A program made the position numbers and the translations under genes. A stretch of DNA of 39,420 bases from Coriobacteriaceae bacterium AF08-21 (lineage in GTDB: Bacteria; Actinomycetota; Coriobacteriia; Coriobacteriales; Coriobacteriaceae): the NCBI GenBank assembly GCA_027687465.1, contig JAQCQR010000022.1, forward strand, positions 359 through 39,778, written 5' to 3'. The notes beneath the pieces are model-generated. The model was not told the origin of the DNA, searched no databases, and was given only the letters and a program-made list of their open reading frames with translations. This document shows, one piece after another, positions 7,791 through 18,207 of the stretch. Numbering within the stretch: the stretch's first letter is position 1; the number at the start of each line of letters is the position of its first letter.

Positions 7791-8753
7791 ATGCACGAGA
7801 ATGACTTTTTTAACGAGGACCTGCTCTGCGCGCTCGCCGGTGTTGCCGGCGAGGACAACGTGCTCATGAGCGAGCCCATGCGCGAGCACACCACGTTTAA
7901 GATCGGCGGCCCGGCCGATGTCTTTGTCACGCCCGATACCGAGCAGGGACTCGTCGCCACGCTTGACACCTGCTACCGCTGCGATCTGCCGCTCACCATC
8001 GTGGGCAACGGCTCCGACCTGCTCGTCGGTGACAAGGGTGTCCGCGGTGTCGTCGTGGCACTGGGCGAAGGCCTCTCTAATATCACCGTCGACGGCACGC
8101 ATGTTACGGCAGCAGCCGGCGCGCTACTCTCGGACGTAGCGGCCGCGGCAGCCGAGACTGGTCTTACCGGCATGGAGCCCCTCTCGGGCATCCCCGGCTC
8201 GGTCGGCGGCGCCTGCTATATGAACGCCGGTGCCTATGGCGCCTGCATGGCCGATGTTTTGGAGTCCGTGCGCGTCTATAAGCCCGCCCGCGCGCTCGAC
8301 GACGGCACCCGCGGCAGCGGCAATATCATTGAGTTCGATGTCGACGAGCTTAACCTGGGCTATCGCAAGAGCCGTATCGCCGACGACGGCCTTATCGTGC
8401 TCTCTGCCACCTTTAACCTTGCCCCGGGCAACGCCGCGATGATCAAGGCCGACATGGACGACTACCGTCAACGCCGCGAGGACAAGCAGCCGCTCGACAT
8501 GCCGAGCGCCGGCTCCACTTTCAAGCGCCCTGAGGGCCACTTTGCCGGCAAGCTCATCATGGACGCCGGACTGCGCGGCCACGCTGTCGGCGGCGCTCAG
8601 GTGAGCGAGAAGCACTGCGGCTTCATCGTCAACGCCGACCACGCCACCGCCGCCGACGTCGACGAACTCATCCGCCACATTCAAGCAACCGTCAAGGACC
8701 AATTCGGAGTAGACCTACAACCCGAAGTCCACCGAGTAGGCGAATTCCTCTAA
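7791..8753 (+). CDS. murB: UDP-N-acetylenolpyruvoylglucosamine reductase
   Basis: 320 residues. MurB is the FAD enzyme that reduces UDP-GlcNAc-enolpyruvate to UDP-MurNAc with NADPH in the cytosolic phase of peptidoglycan synthesis. The FAD domain shows TTFKIGGPADVFV and VGNGSDLLVGDKGVRG. The next part shows GMEPLSGIPGSVGGACYMNAG. The catalytic serine region is PSAGSTFKRPEG, and the end AGLRGHAVGGAQVSEKHCGF followed by PEVHRVGEF is typical. The start at 7791 (MHENDFF) is preferred over the in-frame start at 7701 because the upstream extension is coded by the inverted repeat and AAGGCGG precedes this ATG. It stands alone, divergent from the lacI-type gene. Confidence 0.97.
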   Translation: MHENDFFNEDLLCALAGVAGEDNVLMSEPMREHTTFKIGGPADVFVTPDTEQGLVATLDTCYRCDLPLTIVGNGSDLLVGDKGVRGVVVALGEGLSNITVDGTHVTAAAGALLSDVAAAAAETGLTGMEPLSGIPGSVGGACYMNAGAYGACMADVLESVRVYKPARALDDGTRGSGNIIEFDVDELNLGYRKSRIADDGLIVLSATFNLAPGNAAMIKADMDDYRQRREDKQPLDMPSAGSTFKRPEGHFAGKLIMDAGLRGHAVGGAQVSEKHCGFIVNADHATAADVDELIRHIQATVKDQFGVDLQPEVHRVGEFL

Positions 8754-8756
8754 TAA

Positions 8757-8793
8757 AAAAGAAGGCCCCGAAAGGGGGCTTCGCCATCTTTAT
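8757..8793 (+). terminator. Terminator of murB
   Basis: GAAGGCCCC-GAAA-GGGGGCTTC (8761-8783) forms a hairpin with one mismatch directly after the stop codon. It is preceded by an A-tract and followed by CATCTTTAT. It would act on murB and, through its A-tract, weakly in the opposite direction. Confidence 0.65.
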
Positions 8794-8834
8794 ATCAGGC
8801 AACCAGTCCGGTGTGTCGCGCTTTGAACCCGAAA

Positions 8835-8965
8835 GGTTCGGGACTGCGGGCGAGGCATAAGGTTGGTCGCGAGTTCCGCACGCAAAGAAGGCCACTTAAT
8901 GTGGCCTTCGTCTTGCGCAGGACTGTAGAGCAGGCAACCTTATGCCTCGCCCGCAGTCCCGGACC
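8835..8965 (-). repeat. Long-arm hairpin element A (69-base conserved core)
   Basis: The arms 8835-8865 and 8935-8965 are inverted repeats, 26 bp of them perfect (8840-8865 with 8935-8960) and 30 of 31 overall. The core is 8866-8934. It contains an inner hairpin around GGCCAC-TTAAT-GTGGCC and flanking stretches TCGCGAGTTCCGCAC and GCAGGACTGTAGAGCAGG, which recur unchanged in elements B, C and D. The arm sequence (GGACTGCGGGCGAGGCATAA) is not shared with the other copies. The element starts 19 bases beyond the stop codon of the leftward coiled-coil gene and would be transcribed as its 3' untranslated region. Confidence 0.92.
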
Positions 8966-8984
8966 AACCAGCTTCAAGCCGCAG

Positions 8985-10190
8985 TTACGACAGCGCAATA
9001 CCGCCAAGCCAGCCCCAACGCACGCCCGACCCAGTGCCATAGAAGCTAATAAACGAATCAAGCGACTTAGACGTAATGGCGCCCTCGTTGCTCATTACGA
9101 TGCCGCCGCCAACGTAGATACCCACATGACCGTAGATAAGGCCCGGAGCACCCGTGCCGCTGTGCGAGGAATCGGCCACGATCATGCCCACCTGCAGCGC
9201 CGAGCGGTCGGAGCTATAGCACCAGGCGTTGAACATGTCACACGCGTTGCCGCCAAAATAGCCCACGCCGGCATTGCGGAAGACATTGGTAACCCACGCC
9301 GCGCACCAGTTCTGACCCGGCGAAGGCGTGGAGTAGCACGCGTTGACGACGGCCTGCTGCTTGCCCGAGCCGGCATTCTGCTGCGGAGTTCCGGGCGCAT
9401 ACGATCCACCGCCCGAGCTCGAACCACCCGAGTAGGAATTGTTCTTGTTCGCGGCGGCCGCGGCAGCGGCGGCCTTCCTAGCGGCCTCCTCGGCCTGGGC
9501 GGCAGCGAGAATCTCGGAATCGCGCTGAGCCATGAGCTCCTTGACGTCGTCGGAAAGACCGTTCAGCACGGTCTGGACTTCTTGCTGCTTGGCCTGCATA
9601 TCCTGCATCTGAGCCGTCTGCTGGTCCTTGAGTTTCTCCAGGTTGGCCTTTTGTGCTTCGAGCTCGGTCTTCTGCGCGTCGAGCTCAGCCTGAATCGTCT
9701 GGATATCCTCGATGGCATCGCGGTCGCTCTTGTTGATCTTCTCAACGTAATGCGCGTTGGCGACGAGTTCCTCAAACGAGCCAGAGGCCAGCAGCAGCGA
9801 CAGGATGTTCGTACCGCCGGACTTGTAGCTGGCGGCCACGCGATCGGAAAGGTCGTTGCGCTTCTTCTTGAGCTCGGCCTTCTTTTCATCGATCTGGGCC
9901 TGCGTGTCGTCAATCTTGCCCTGGACATTCTCGATGTCGTTGAGGGTCTGGGCATTCTTGTTGGCGAGCGCCGCGTACTCATTGGCAATGCTGTCGAGCT
10001 GAGCCTGGACCTCGTCGAGCTGGGCCTGGGCGGCATTCAGTTTGTCGGTGGTTTCTTGACTGGCCTCAGCCGCATGGGCGCGGGCGGGCAGGCCAAAAAG
10101 AACAGCCGCAGAAGCGGCGCCGAAAAGAGCCTTAAGGGCAGTGCGGCGCGAAAGCTCCTGCGTAAAGATGGAATCGTTGTTTGGTGACAT
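8985..10190 (-). CDS. Secreted coiled-coil protein with C-terminal CHAP/amidase-like domain
   Basis: 401 residues. The N-terminus has a Tat-like signal: SRRTALK, a hydrophobic stretch, then a cleavage site near ARAHA-AE (about residue 40). Residues about 45-245 form a long coiled coil of the PcsB/EnvC type (QAQLDEVQAQLDSIANEYAA; NILSLLLASGSFEELVANAH is typical of that family). A low-complexity Ala then Ser/Gly linker (about 245-285) follows. The last ~115 residues look like a CHAP or NlpC/P60-type cysteine amidase, with catalytic Cys in WCAAWVTNVFRNAG and His in GHVGIYVGGG. A role in septal or lateral peptidoglycan hydrolysis is likely. The start at 10190 has CGGAG 5 bases upstream. Tat export of such a hydrolase is less usual than Sec export. 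Confidence 0.9.
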   Translation of the reverse strand: MSPNNDSIFTQELSRRTALKALFGAASAAVLFGLPARAHAAEASQETTDKLNAAQAQLDEVQAQLDSIANEYAALANKNAQTLNDIENVQGKIDDTQAQIDEKKAELKKKRNDLSDRVAASYKSGGTNILSLLLASGSFEELVANAHYVEKINKSDRDAIEDIQTIQAELDAQKTELEAQKANLEKLKDQQTAQMQDMQAKQQEVQTVLNGLSDDVKELMAQRDSEILAAAQAEEAARKAAAAAAAANKNNSYSGGSSSGGGSYAPGTPQQNAGSGKQQAVVNACYSTPSPGQNWCAAWVTNVFRNAGVGYFGGNACDMFNAWCYSSDRSALQVGMIVADSSHSGTGAPGLIYGHVGIYVGGGIVMSNEGAITSKSLDSFISFYGTGSGVRWGWLGGIALS

Positions 10191-10393
10191 ATGTACTCCG
10201 TTACATGCTTATTTATATGTCGCTCAACTCAAACATATTAACGCACATCGCGCTTGTCCCAACTATTTCCACGAACGGCTGGAAAAGCATGGTCAGCGGC
10301 TCGCAAATACGTCCCACACCAAAGGTAAGGATTATGCAAATAACACCCTATGAGTACGTTAACATCAATCCTCTGGTTTTCCTGCCCCGCGTG

Positions 10394-10421
10394 TTTTGGG
10401 CGCCCCCAGCTGCGCTATACT
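10394..10421 (+). promoter_or_regulatory. Possible galE promoter
   Basis: TATACT at 10416-10421 is a good -10 box 38 bases before the galE start. The -35 candidate, TTTTGG at 10394-10399 with a 16-base spacer, is poor. The rest of the divergent gap 10191-10393 shows no clear structure. Confidence 0.4.
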
Positions 10422-10458
10422 CCCCTCAAGAAGTGTTCCTGATTCGATAGGAGACTAC

Positions 10459-11520
10459 ATGTCCAAAGCACTCGACCCCAAAGACACCTGCGTCCTCGTT
10501 ACCGGCGGCGCCGGCTTTATCGGCTCGCACACCGTCGTTCAGCTGCTCGAGGGTGGCTACCAGGTTGTCGTCGTCGATGACCTCTCCAACTCCAGCGCCG
10601 TTGCCATCGACCGCGTCAAGACCATCGTGGGCGACGAGGCCGCCAAGAACCTCACCTTCTACGAGGCCAACGTGCTCGACCGCGATGCGATGAACAAGAT
10701 CTTCGATACCCACCAGATCGACCGCGTCATCCACTTCGCCGGCTTTAAGGCCGTTGGCGAGTCGGTGAGCAAGCCCGTCGAGTACTACCACAACAATATC
10801 GAGAACACCCTGGTGCTCATCGATGTCATGCGCAACCACGGCTGTAAGTCCATCATCTTCTCGAGCTCTTCGACCGTCTACGGCGATCCGGACAATCCGC
10901 CCGTCACCGAGGAAGACCCCAAGAAGCCCGCAACCAACCCCTATGGCTGGACCAAGTGGATGATCGAGCAGATCCTTATGGACGTCCACACCGCCGACCC
11001 CGAGTGGGACGTCGTGCTGCTCCGTTACTTCAACCCCATCGGCGCTCATCCGTCGGGCCTGATCGGCGAGGACCCCAAGGGCATCCCCAACAACCTGGTG
11101 CCCTATGTCGCCCAGGTCGCCGTGGGCAAGCTCGAGGCCGTTCAGGTCTTTGGCAACGACTACCCCACCCCCGACGGCACCGGCGTGCGCGACTACATCC
11201 ACGTGTGCGATCTGGCCTCTGGTCACGTTGCCGCCCTTAACTGGATGAACGGCAAGACCGGCGTCGAGATCTTTAACCTGGGCACCGGCACCGGCACCTC
11301 GGTACTCGAGGTCGTCGCCGCCTTCTCCAAGGCTTGTGGCAAGGAGCTGCCCTACGTGATCCGCGAGCGCCGCGCCGGCGACATCGCTGCCAACTGGTGC
11401 GATGCCTCCAAGGCCGAGCGCATGATGGGCTGGAAGGCCCAGTACGACATCGCGGACATGTGCCGCGATAGCTGGAACTGGCAGAGCCACAACCCCAATG
11501 GCTTCGCCGACGCCGAGTAG
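10459..11520 (+). CDS. galE: UDP-glucose 4-epimerase
   Basis: 353 residues. GalE interconverts UDP-galactose and UDP-glucose with a bound NAD, in the Leloir pathway and in supply of sugar nucleotides for the cell surface. The Rossmann motif is TGGAGFIGSHT near residue 15. The active-site Ser/Thr lies in FSSSSTVYGDP, and the catalytic pair is Tyr162 and Lys166 in NPYGWTK. RYFNPIGAHPSG and DYIHVCDLASGHVAAL are family-typical. The start at 10459 has ATAGGAGA upstream; an in-frame start at 10396 would run through the promoter. It is a single-gene unit with its own terminator. Other gal genes are not in the window. Confidence 0.97.
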   Translation: MSKALDPKDTCVLVTGGAGFIGSHTVVQLLEGGYQVVVVDDLSNSSAVAIDRVKTIVGDEAAKNLTFYEANVLDRDAMNKIFDTHQIDRVIHFAGFKAVGESVSKPVEYYHNNIENTLVLIDVMRNHGCKSIIFSSSSTVYGDPDNPPVTEEDPKKPATNPYGWTKWMIEQILMDVHTADPEWDVVLLRYFNPIGAHPSGLIGEDPKGIPNNLVPYVAQVAVGKLEAVQVFGNDYPTPDGTGVRDYIHVCDLASGHVAALNWMNGKTGVEIFNLGTGTGTSVLEVVAAFSKACGKELPYVIRERRAGDIAANWCDASKAERMMGWKAQYDIADMCRDSWNWQSHNPNGFADAE

Positions 11521-11542
11521 CAAAAACCTACATACCGTTCTT

Positions 11543-11577
11543 GCCCCGATCTCACGTTGTGAGGTCGGGGCTTTTTT
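11543..11577 (+). terminator. Intrinsic terminator of galE
   Basis: GCCCCGATCTCAC-GTT-GTGAGGTCGGGGC, a 13 bp stem with one G-U pair, is followed by TTTTTT. It starts 22 bases after the galE stop codon. Confidence 0.95.
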
Positions 11578-11627
11578 CATGGCATGTAGCCATTCGCCGA
11601 AAATCGACCAACTTTTTTATCTTGCCT

Positions 11628-11656
11628 GTACATGTTTAAACAACATGTTTTACAAT
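11628..11656 (+). promoter_or_regulatory. Promoter and operator upstream of malQ
   Basis: TGTACA (11628-11633), a 17-base spacer and TACAAT (11651-11656) form a plausible promoter. The spacer contains a perfect inverted repeat CATGTT-TAAAC-AACATG (11631-11647), a position expected for a repressor. The inner GTTTAAACAA is the reverse complement of TTGTTTAAAC, which occurs twice in front of the PTS gene at 21721. Confidence 0.55.
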
Positions 11657-11741
11657 AGGCGTATCGAATCAGAACATCGGAGGCGGACTGCACACCCATC
11701 GGCAGGCCGACCCCACAACAAGAAGGTTGGTGAGCGCATTC

Positions 11742-13247
11742 ATGGAGCGTGCAAGCGGCGTCCTCATGCCCGTCTCATCTCTGCCCGGACCATACGGAAT
11801 CGGCGGCTTTGGCTGGAATGCCTACGACTTCGTCGATTTTCTCGCCTCGTGCAAACAACATTACTGGCAGATTCTGCCCCTTACGACGACCAGCTATGGC
11901 GATTCGCCTTATCAGTCGTTCTCGGCCCGCGCAGGCAACCCCAACTTTATCGACTTTGCCGAGCTTATCGAGGCAGGGTATCTGGAGCAGCGCGATATCG
12001 ATGGCGTGTATCTGGGATCCGACCCCAGCAATGTCGACTACGGTGCTATCTTTGGCGGCCGCCGTCAGATTCTCGACCGCGCCGCCGAGCGCTTTGCTGC
12101 CGACAAGCCGGCCGATTTCGATGACTTTATCCAGGCCAACGAGGACTGGCTCATCCCCTACTGTGAGTTCATGACCGTCAAAGAGGAGTGCGGTCTCAAG
12201 GCGTTTTGGGAGTGGCCCGCGGAGCTCCGCACCCGCGGCGAGGCTTCCGCCAAGGTCTGCGCCGACCATCCGGCGCGTATGCTCTACCACCAGATGACGC
12301 AGTACTTCTTCGATCGCCAGTGGAGCCGCCTCAAGGCCTATGCCAACGAGCGCGACATTCTCATCATCGGCGACCTGCCCATCTATGTCTCGCGTGACTC
12401 CGTCGAGATGTGGGCGACACCTGAGCTCTTTAAGATCGACGCCGCCGGCAATCCCGTGAGCGTCGCCGGCACGCCGCCCGACCAGTTCTCGGCCACCGGC
12501 CAGTACTGGGGCAACCCCATCTACGACTGGGACGCCATGGAGGCGTGCGGCTTCTCCTGGTGGGAGGGCCGCATTTGCGCCGCCCTCGACATGTACGACG
12601 TCATCCGCCTGGATCACTTCCGCGGCTTCGAGGCCTATTGGGAGGTGCCGTTCTCCTCGCCTGATTCGTCCTACGGTTCGTGGACGCAGGGTCCCGGCCT
12701 CAAGCTCTTCAAGACACTCGAGGAAAAGCTCGGCACGCTGCCCATCATCGCCGAGGACCTGGGCTTCCTCACCCCCGGCGTCATCGATATGCGCGACAAC
12801 TCGGGCTTCCCCGGCATGAAGATCCTGCAGTTTGCCTTTGAGGGCACCAACTCGTACTACCTGCCGCATAACTACATCGCCAACACCGTCGCCTATGTGG
12901 GCACCCACGATAACGAGACGGCGCGCGGTTGGTTTGAGGGAACGGCCACCCCGCGTCAGCGCGAGCAGGCAGCCCTGTACACCCATCAGCAGGCCGGCGA
13001 ACCCATGGCAGATGCACTCAATCGCACCATCGCCGCCAGCGTAAGCGACACGTGCATCTACACCATGCAGGACCTGCTCAACTTGGGCAACGAGGCGCGC
13101 ATCAACACCCCTGCCACGCTGGGCGGCAACTGGACCTGGCGCATGCTCGACGGCGCCATCACCCGCGAGCTCGAGCACAAACTCACCGACTGGACCGAGA
13201 CCTACTTCCGCATCCCGTCGGAAGCCAAAATCGAGCTTCCTCAATAG
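11742..13247 (+). CDS. malQ: 4-alpha-glucanotransferase (amylomaltase, GH77)
   Basis: 501 residues. MalQ transfers maltodextrin segments between chains, releasing glucose and building longer chains that phosphorylase can attack. The family start MERASGVLMPVSSLPGPYGI is visible. The catalytic residues read as Asp291 (RLDHFRGF, nucleophile), Glu338 (IIAEDLG, acid/base) and Asp390 (THDNETARGW). DLPIYVSRDS and SATGQYWGNPIYDW are also diagnostic. The start at 11742 is chosen because GGTGAG lies 7 bases upstream and matches the usual N-terminus; the frame is open to 11727. glgP follows 128 bases downstream on the same strand, giving a maltodextrin-degrading pair. An inverted repeat in the promoter suggests sugar-responsive repression. 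Confidence 0.97.
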   Translation: MERASGVLMPVSSLPGPYGIGGFGWNAYDFVDFLASCKQHYWQILPLTTTSYGDSPYQSFSARAGNPNFIDFAELIEAGYLEQRDIDGVYLGSDPSNVDYGAIFGGRRQILDRAAERFAADKPADFDDFIQANEDWLIPYCEFMTVKEECGLKAFWEWPAELRTRGEASAKVCADHPARMLYHQMTQYFFDRQWSRLKAYANERDILIIGDLPIYVSRDSVEMWATPELFKIDAAGNPVSVAGTPPDQFSATGQYWGNPIYDWDAMEACGFSWWEGRICAALDMYDVIRLDHFRGFEAYWEVPFSSPDSSYGSWTQGPGLKLFKTLEEKLGTLPIIAEDLGFLTPGVIDMRDNSGFPGMKILQFAFEGTNSYYLPHNYIANTVAYVGTHDNETARGWFEGTATPRQREQAALYTHQQAGEPMADALNRTIAASVSDTCIYTMQDLLNLGNEARINTPATLGGNWTWRMLDGAITRELEHKLTDWTETYFRIPSEAKIELPQ

Positions 13248-13295
13248 GAGCTACCGCGCCCGACCCCTCCCCACCGTGCGGACGCGCTTGCTTTT

Positions 13296-13335
13296 CCCGC
13301 GCGAGGCCACCCCAATCCCCTCGCGCGGGCTTCTT
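13296..13335 (+). terminator. Hairpin between malQ and glgP, possible partial terminator
   Basis: CCCGCGCGAGG (13296-13306) pairs perfectly with CCTCGCGCGGG (13319-13329), followed by CTTCTTAT. The U-tract is weak, so it may reduce rather than end transcription into glgP, or stabilise the malQ 3' end. Confidence 0.6.
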
Positions 13336-13375
13336 ATGAATTGCAGACATGAAACAACCCATCACAGGAGAAAAC

Positions 13376-15643
<2,268 letters not shown>

Positions 15644-15671
15644 CTCATTCCCCTTACCCATCCTCTTGAGA

Positions 15672-15703
15672 AACGGAGTCGTGGCAACGCGGCTCCGTTT
15701 TTT
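15672..15703 (+). terminator. Intrinsic terminator of glgP
   Basis: AACGGAGTCG-TGGCAACG-CGGCTCCGTT, with G-U wobble, is followed by TTTT. It begins 28 bases after the glgP stop codon. Confidence 0.88.
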
Positions 15704-15784
15704 GTGCCCGCACGTTACCCTGTGATCCGACTCGGCCAAACAATCTCGATCCATAACAACTACTCAACCAAAACGGTCCCAGCT

Positions 15785-15960
15785 GTTACAGATTGAGACA
15801 TACCGGCCCCTCCCCTTGGGTTTATCTCAATCTGTAACATCTAGCAGGTGAAATTCGCCTTTGGTGTTACAGATTTAGATGAAATGGTTAGCTCAGCGGA
15901 ACCGTCTCGATCTGTAACATCTAACGTCCGAAATCGGCCCTATCCGTTACAGATCGAGAC
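15785..15960. repeat. Five-copy array of an alternating 15-base motif
   Basis: The motif GTTACAGATYGAGAY occurs at 15785-15799 (+), 15824-15838 (-), 15866-15880 (+), 15904-15918 (-) and 15946-15960 (+). Start-to-start distances are 39, 42, 38 and 42 bases. Orientation alternates strictly. The spacers after copies 2 and 4 resemble each other (ATCTAGCAGGTGAAATTCGC and ATCTAACGTCCGAAATCGGC), so the array looks like a ~80-base unit repeated twice. It occupies the gap between two convergent transcription units. No coding frame is visible. Confidence 0.9.
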
Positions 15961-15992
15961 AAACGACCGGTCAGACAGTCCCAACACAAAGA

Positions 15993-16031
15993 AAGGCTCC
16001 CCTCTCGCCCAGTGGACGGGAGGGGAGCCTT
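15993..16031 (-). terminator. Terminator of the ABC transporter operon
   Basis: AAGGCTCCCCTC (15993-16004) pairs perfectly with GAGGGGAGCCTT (16020-16031). On the leftward strand it is followed by TCTTTGTGTT and lies 68 bases beyond the ATPase stop codon. Confidence 0.85.
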
Positions 16032-16099
16032 ATATGTGACCACGGCAAAAGGATGGCAAAGCCGCAGTCGCCCAAAAGGAGGGCCTGGATGCACCGGGC

Positions 16100-17299
16100 C
16101 TAGATAAGGTTCTTGCCGGAGACCTTATCGAAGAGATGGGTCGCGTTCTTCTCGAACTTGAACCAGATGGTGTCGCCCGCCTTGAGCGCGCCCTTGGCCT
16201 CGAGGTCGACGACGGGGATAATCAGGACAAACTGGCCATCGGGAGCGGTCACGTGGACATGCTCGGTCGAGCCCATGAGCTCGGTCACCTCGACGGTGCC
16301 CTGGAGCGCACCCTCCTCGTCCTTGTCGGCAAGCAGAATCTGCTCGGGGCGCACGCCGGCCGTAATCTCCTTCACGTCGCCGCCGTCCCAGTTGAGAGCA
16401 AGCTGAGCGCAGGTCTCGGGAGCGAGCGCCACGTTCATATCCTCGGTCTTGACGGTAAAGCCGTTGCCCGAGCGCACCAGCTGGGCATCGAAGAAGTTCA
16501 TCTGCGGCACGCCGATAAAGCCGGCAACGAAGATGTTCGCGGGATGGTTGAAGACCTCCTGCGGCGTGGCGATCTGCTGGACGACGCCGTCCTTCATGAC
16601 CACGATACGATCGCCGAGGGTCATGGCCTCGGTCTGGTCGTGAGTGACGTAGATGAACGTGCCCTTGATCTCGTGGCGCAGCTTGATGAGCTCGGCACGC
16701 ATCTGGTTACGCAGCTTGGCGTCCAGGTTGGACAGTGGCTCGTCCATCAGGAAGACCTTAGGATCACGCACGATGGCGCGGCCGATAGCGACACGCTGGC
16801 GCTGACCGCCCGAAAGCGCCTTAGGCTTACGGTCGAGGTACTCGGTGATACCCAAGATCTCGGCAGCGGAGCGAACCTTGCGGTCGATCTCGTCTTTGGG
16901 GACTTTCTTGAGCTCAAGCGTAAACGCCATGTTCTCGTATACCGTCATGTTGGGGTACAGAGCGTAGCTCTGGAACACCATGGCGATGTCGCGGTCCTTG
17001 GGCGCCACGTCGTTGACGCGCTTGCCGTCGATGAGCACGTCGCCCGAGGTAATGTCCTCCAGGCCGGCGACCATGCGCATCGTCGTGGACTTACCGCAGC
17101 CAGAGGGGCCAACGAGAACGATGAACTCCTGGTCATGCACGGTGAGGTTAAAGTCCTCCACCGCGAGCACGCCGTCTTCGGTAACCTTGAGGTTGTGCTT
17201 CTTCTCCTCGGTCTTCTTCTTTTTGCCAAAGAAGCCCTTCTTTTTGGACTCGTTGTTGGGATACACCTTCTGAACATGTTTGAGAACGATCTCGGCCAT
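16100..17299 (-). CDS. ugpC: Sugar ABC transporter ATP-binding protein (MsmK/UgpC/MalK type)
   Basis: 399 residues. The ATPase powers an oligosaccharide importer at the inner face of the membrane. Walker A is GPSGCGKST (residues 64-72), the Q-loop is in VFQSYALYPNMTV, the signature is LSGGQRQR, Walker B is VFLMDEPLSNLD and the switch His is in YVTHDQTEAM. A C-terminal TOBE/OB regulatory domain (about 260-399) is typical of MalK/MsmK proteins. Unusually, a Lys-rich insert (about residues 15-37, including KKKGFFGKKKKTEEKKH) splits the first beta strands, which other family members lack. The gene ends the operon, 68 bases after the second permease. Such ATPases often serve several importers. Confidence 0.96.
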   Translation of the reverse strand: MAEIVLKHVQKVYPNNESKKKGFFGKKKKTEEKKHNLKVTEDGVLAVEDFNLTVHDQEFIVLVGPSGCGKSTTMRMVAGLEDITSGDVLIDGKRVNDVAPKDRDIAMVFQSYALYPNMTVYENMAFTLELKKVPKDEIDRKVRSAAEILGITEYLDRKPKALSGGQRQRVAIGRAIVRDPKVFLMDEPLSNLDAKLRNQMRAELIKLRHEIKGTFIYVTHDQTEAMTLGDRIVVMKDGVVQQIATPQEVFNHPANIFVAGFIGVPQMNFFDAQLVRSGNGFTVKTEDMNVALAPETCAQLALNWDGGDVKEITAGVRPEQILLADKDEEGALQGTVEVTELMGSTEHVHVTAPDGQFVLIIPVVDLEAKGALKAGDTIWFKFEKNATHLFDKVSGKNLI

Positions 17300-17367
17300 G
17301 TCTCTACCTTTCGATACGCGACGCCGCGCTGAGGGGCGCCGCTAAAACTTGCAAAACAGTTACGACA

Positions 17368-18207
17368 TCAGCCCTTGACCGCACCTGCCACCACGCCGTC
17401 AATGATGTACTTCTGGCAGAGGATGTACATGATGACGATGGGGACAACGACCATCATGATGCAGGCCATCATGGGGCCGAGCTCGACATGGCCGTAGCCG
17501 CCGCGGAAGTACTGGATCAAGATAGGAATGGTCTTGTACTTGGTGGAGTCGAGCGTAAGGTAGGGCAGCAGATAGTCGTTCCAGACCCACATGGTCTCGA
17601 GGATGCCGACCGAAAGATAGGTGGGCTTCATGATGGGGAGGACGATCTTGAAGAACACCTGGACCGGGTTGCAGCCATCAATCATGGCCGCCTCTTCGAT
17701 CTCGAGCGGGATGTTCTTTACAAAGCCGGCGAACATAAAGACCGCCAGGCCCGCGCCAAAGCCAAGGTAGATAAAGCAGATGTTGAACGGCGTGTTGAAG
17801 CCGATGCGGTCCGCCAAATTGGACAGCGTGAACATGAGCATCTGGAAGGGCACGACCATCGAGAACACGAACAGGTAATAGAAGAAGTTCGAAATCTTGC
17901 TGTTGACGCGCACTACGTACCAAGCGCACATGGAGCAGCACACCAAAATCAGAACGACCGACGTGACCGTGATGATGAGCGAGTACATAAACGCCGAGGC
18001 AAAGCCCTGCTCGTTAAGAGCGTGCACGTAGTTTGCAAGGCCGTTGAACGTCTCGGGCGTAAGCAAATCGAACGCCGTGGTGGTGCTGATTGCAGTTCCC
18101 TTTTTAAAGGAATTGAGCGCAATCATAAACACGGGGTAGATCCACGCGAGCGACAGGATCGTAAAGAAAATCGAGAGCGCGCGGTTGATAACCTTATCGC
18201 GTTTCAT
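17368..18207 (-). CDS. Sugar ABC transporter permease, MalG type
   Basis: 279 residues with six predicted membrane helices. The conserved cytoplasmic EAA loop reads EIEEAAMIDGCNPVQVFFKIVLPIMKP, the ATPase-docking site of CUT1-family permeases. The N-terminus MKRDKVINRALSIFF is basic then hydrophobic, as in MalG proteins. The ATG overlaps the stop codon of the preceding permease by one base (TAATG), so the two are translationally coupled. With its partner it forms the membrane channel for the substrate delivered by the lipoprotein. The substrate is probably a di- or oligosaccharide. Confidence 0.96.
   Translation of the reverse strand: MKRDKVINRALSIFFTILSLAWIYPVFMIALNSFKKGTAISTTTAFDLLTPETFNGLANYVHALNEQGFASAFMYSLIITVTSVVLILVCCSMCAWYVVRVNSKISNFFYYLFVFSMVVPFQMLMFTLSNLADRIGFNTPFNICFIYLGFGAGLAVFMFAGFVKNIPLEIEEAAMIDGCNPVQVFFKIVLPIMKPTYLSVGILETMWVWNDYLLPYLTLDSTKYKTIPILIQYFRGGYGHVELGPMMACIMMVVVPIVIMYILCQKYIIDGVVAGAVKG

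Noticed and set aside
8835..8965. Element A as a retron msr-msd or an IS200/IS605-type end
   Set aside because: No reverse transcriptase or TnpA/TnpB gene is present near any of the four copies, and arms of 31-40 bp with locus-specific sequence fit neither type.
10426..11580. Leftward 384-residue open frame
   Set aside because: Antisense to galE and crosses its terminator.
11775..13244. Leftward 489-residue open frame
   Set aside because: Antisense to malQ with its intact catalytic residues; reverse-frame artefact.
15785..15960. Possible CRISPR array
   Set aside because: Repeats are only 15 bases, alternate in orientation and have related spacers; no cas genes nearby.
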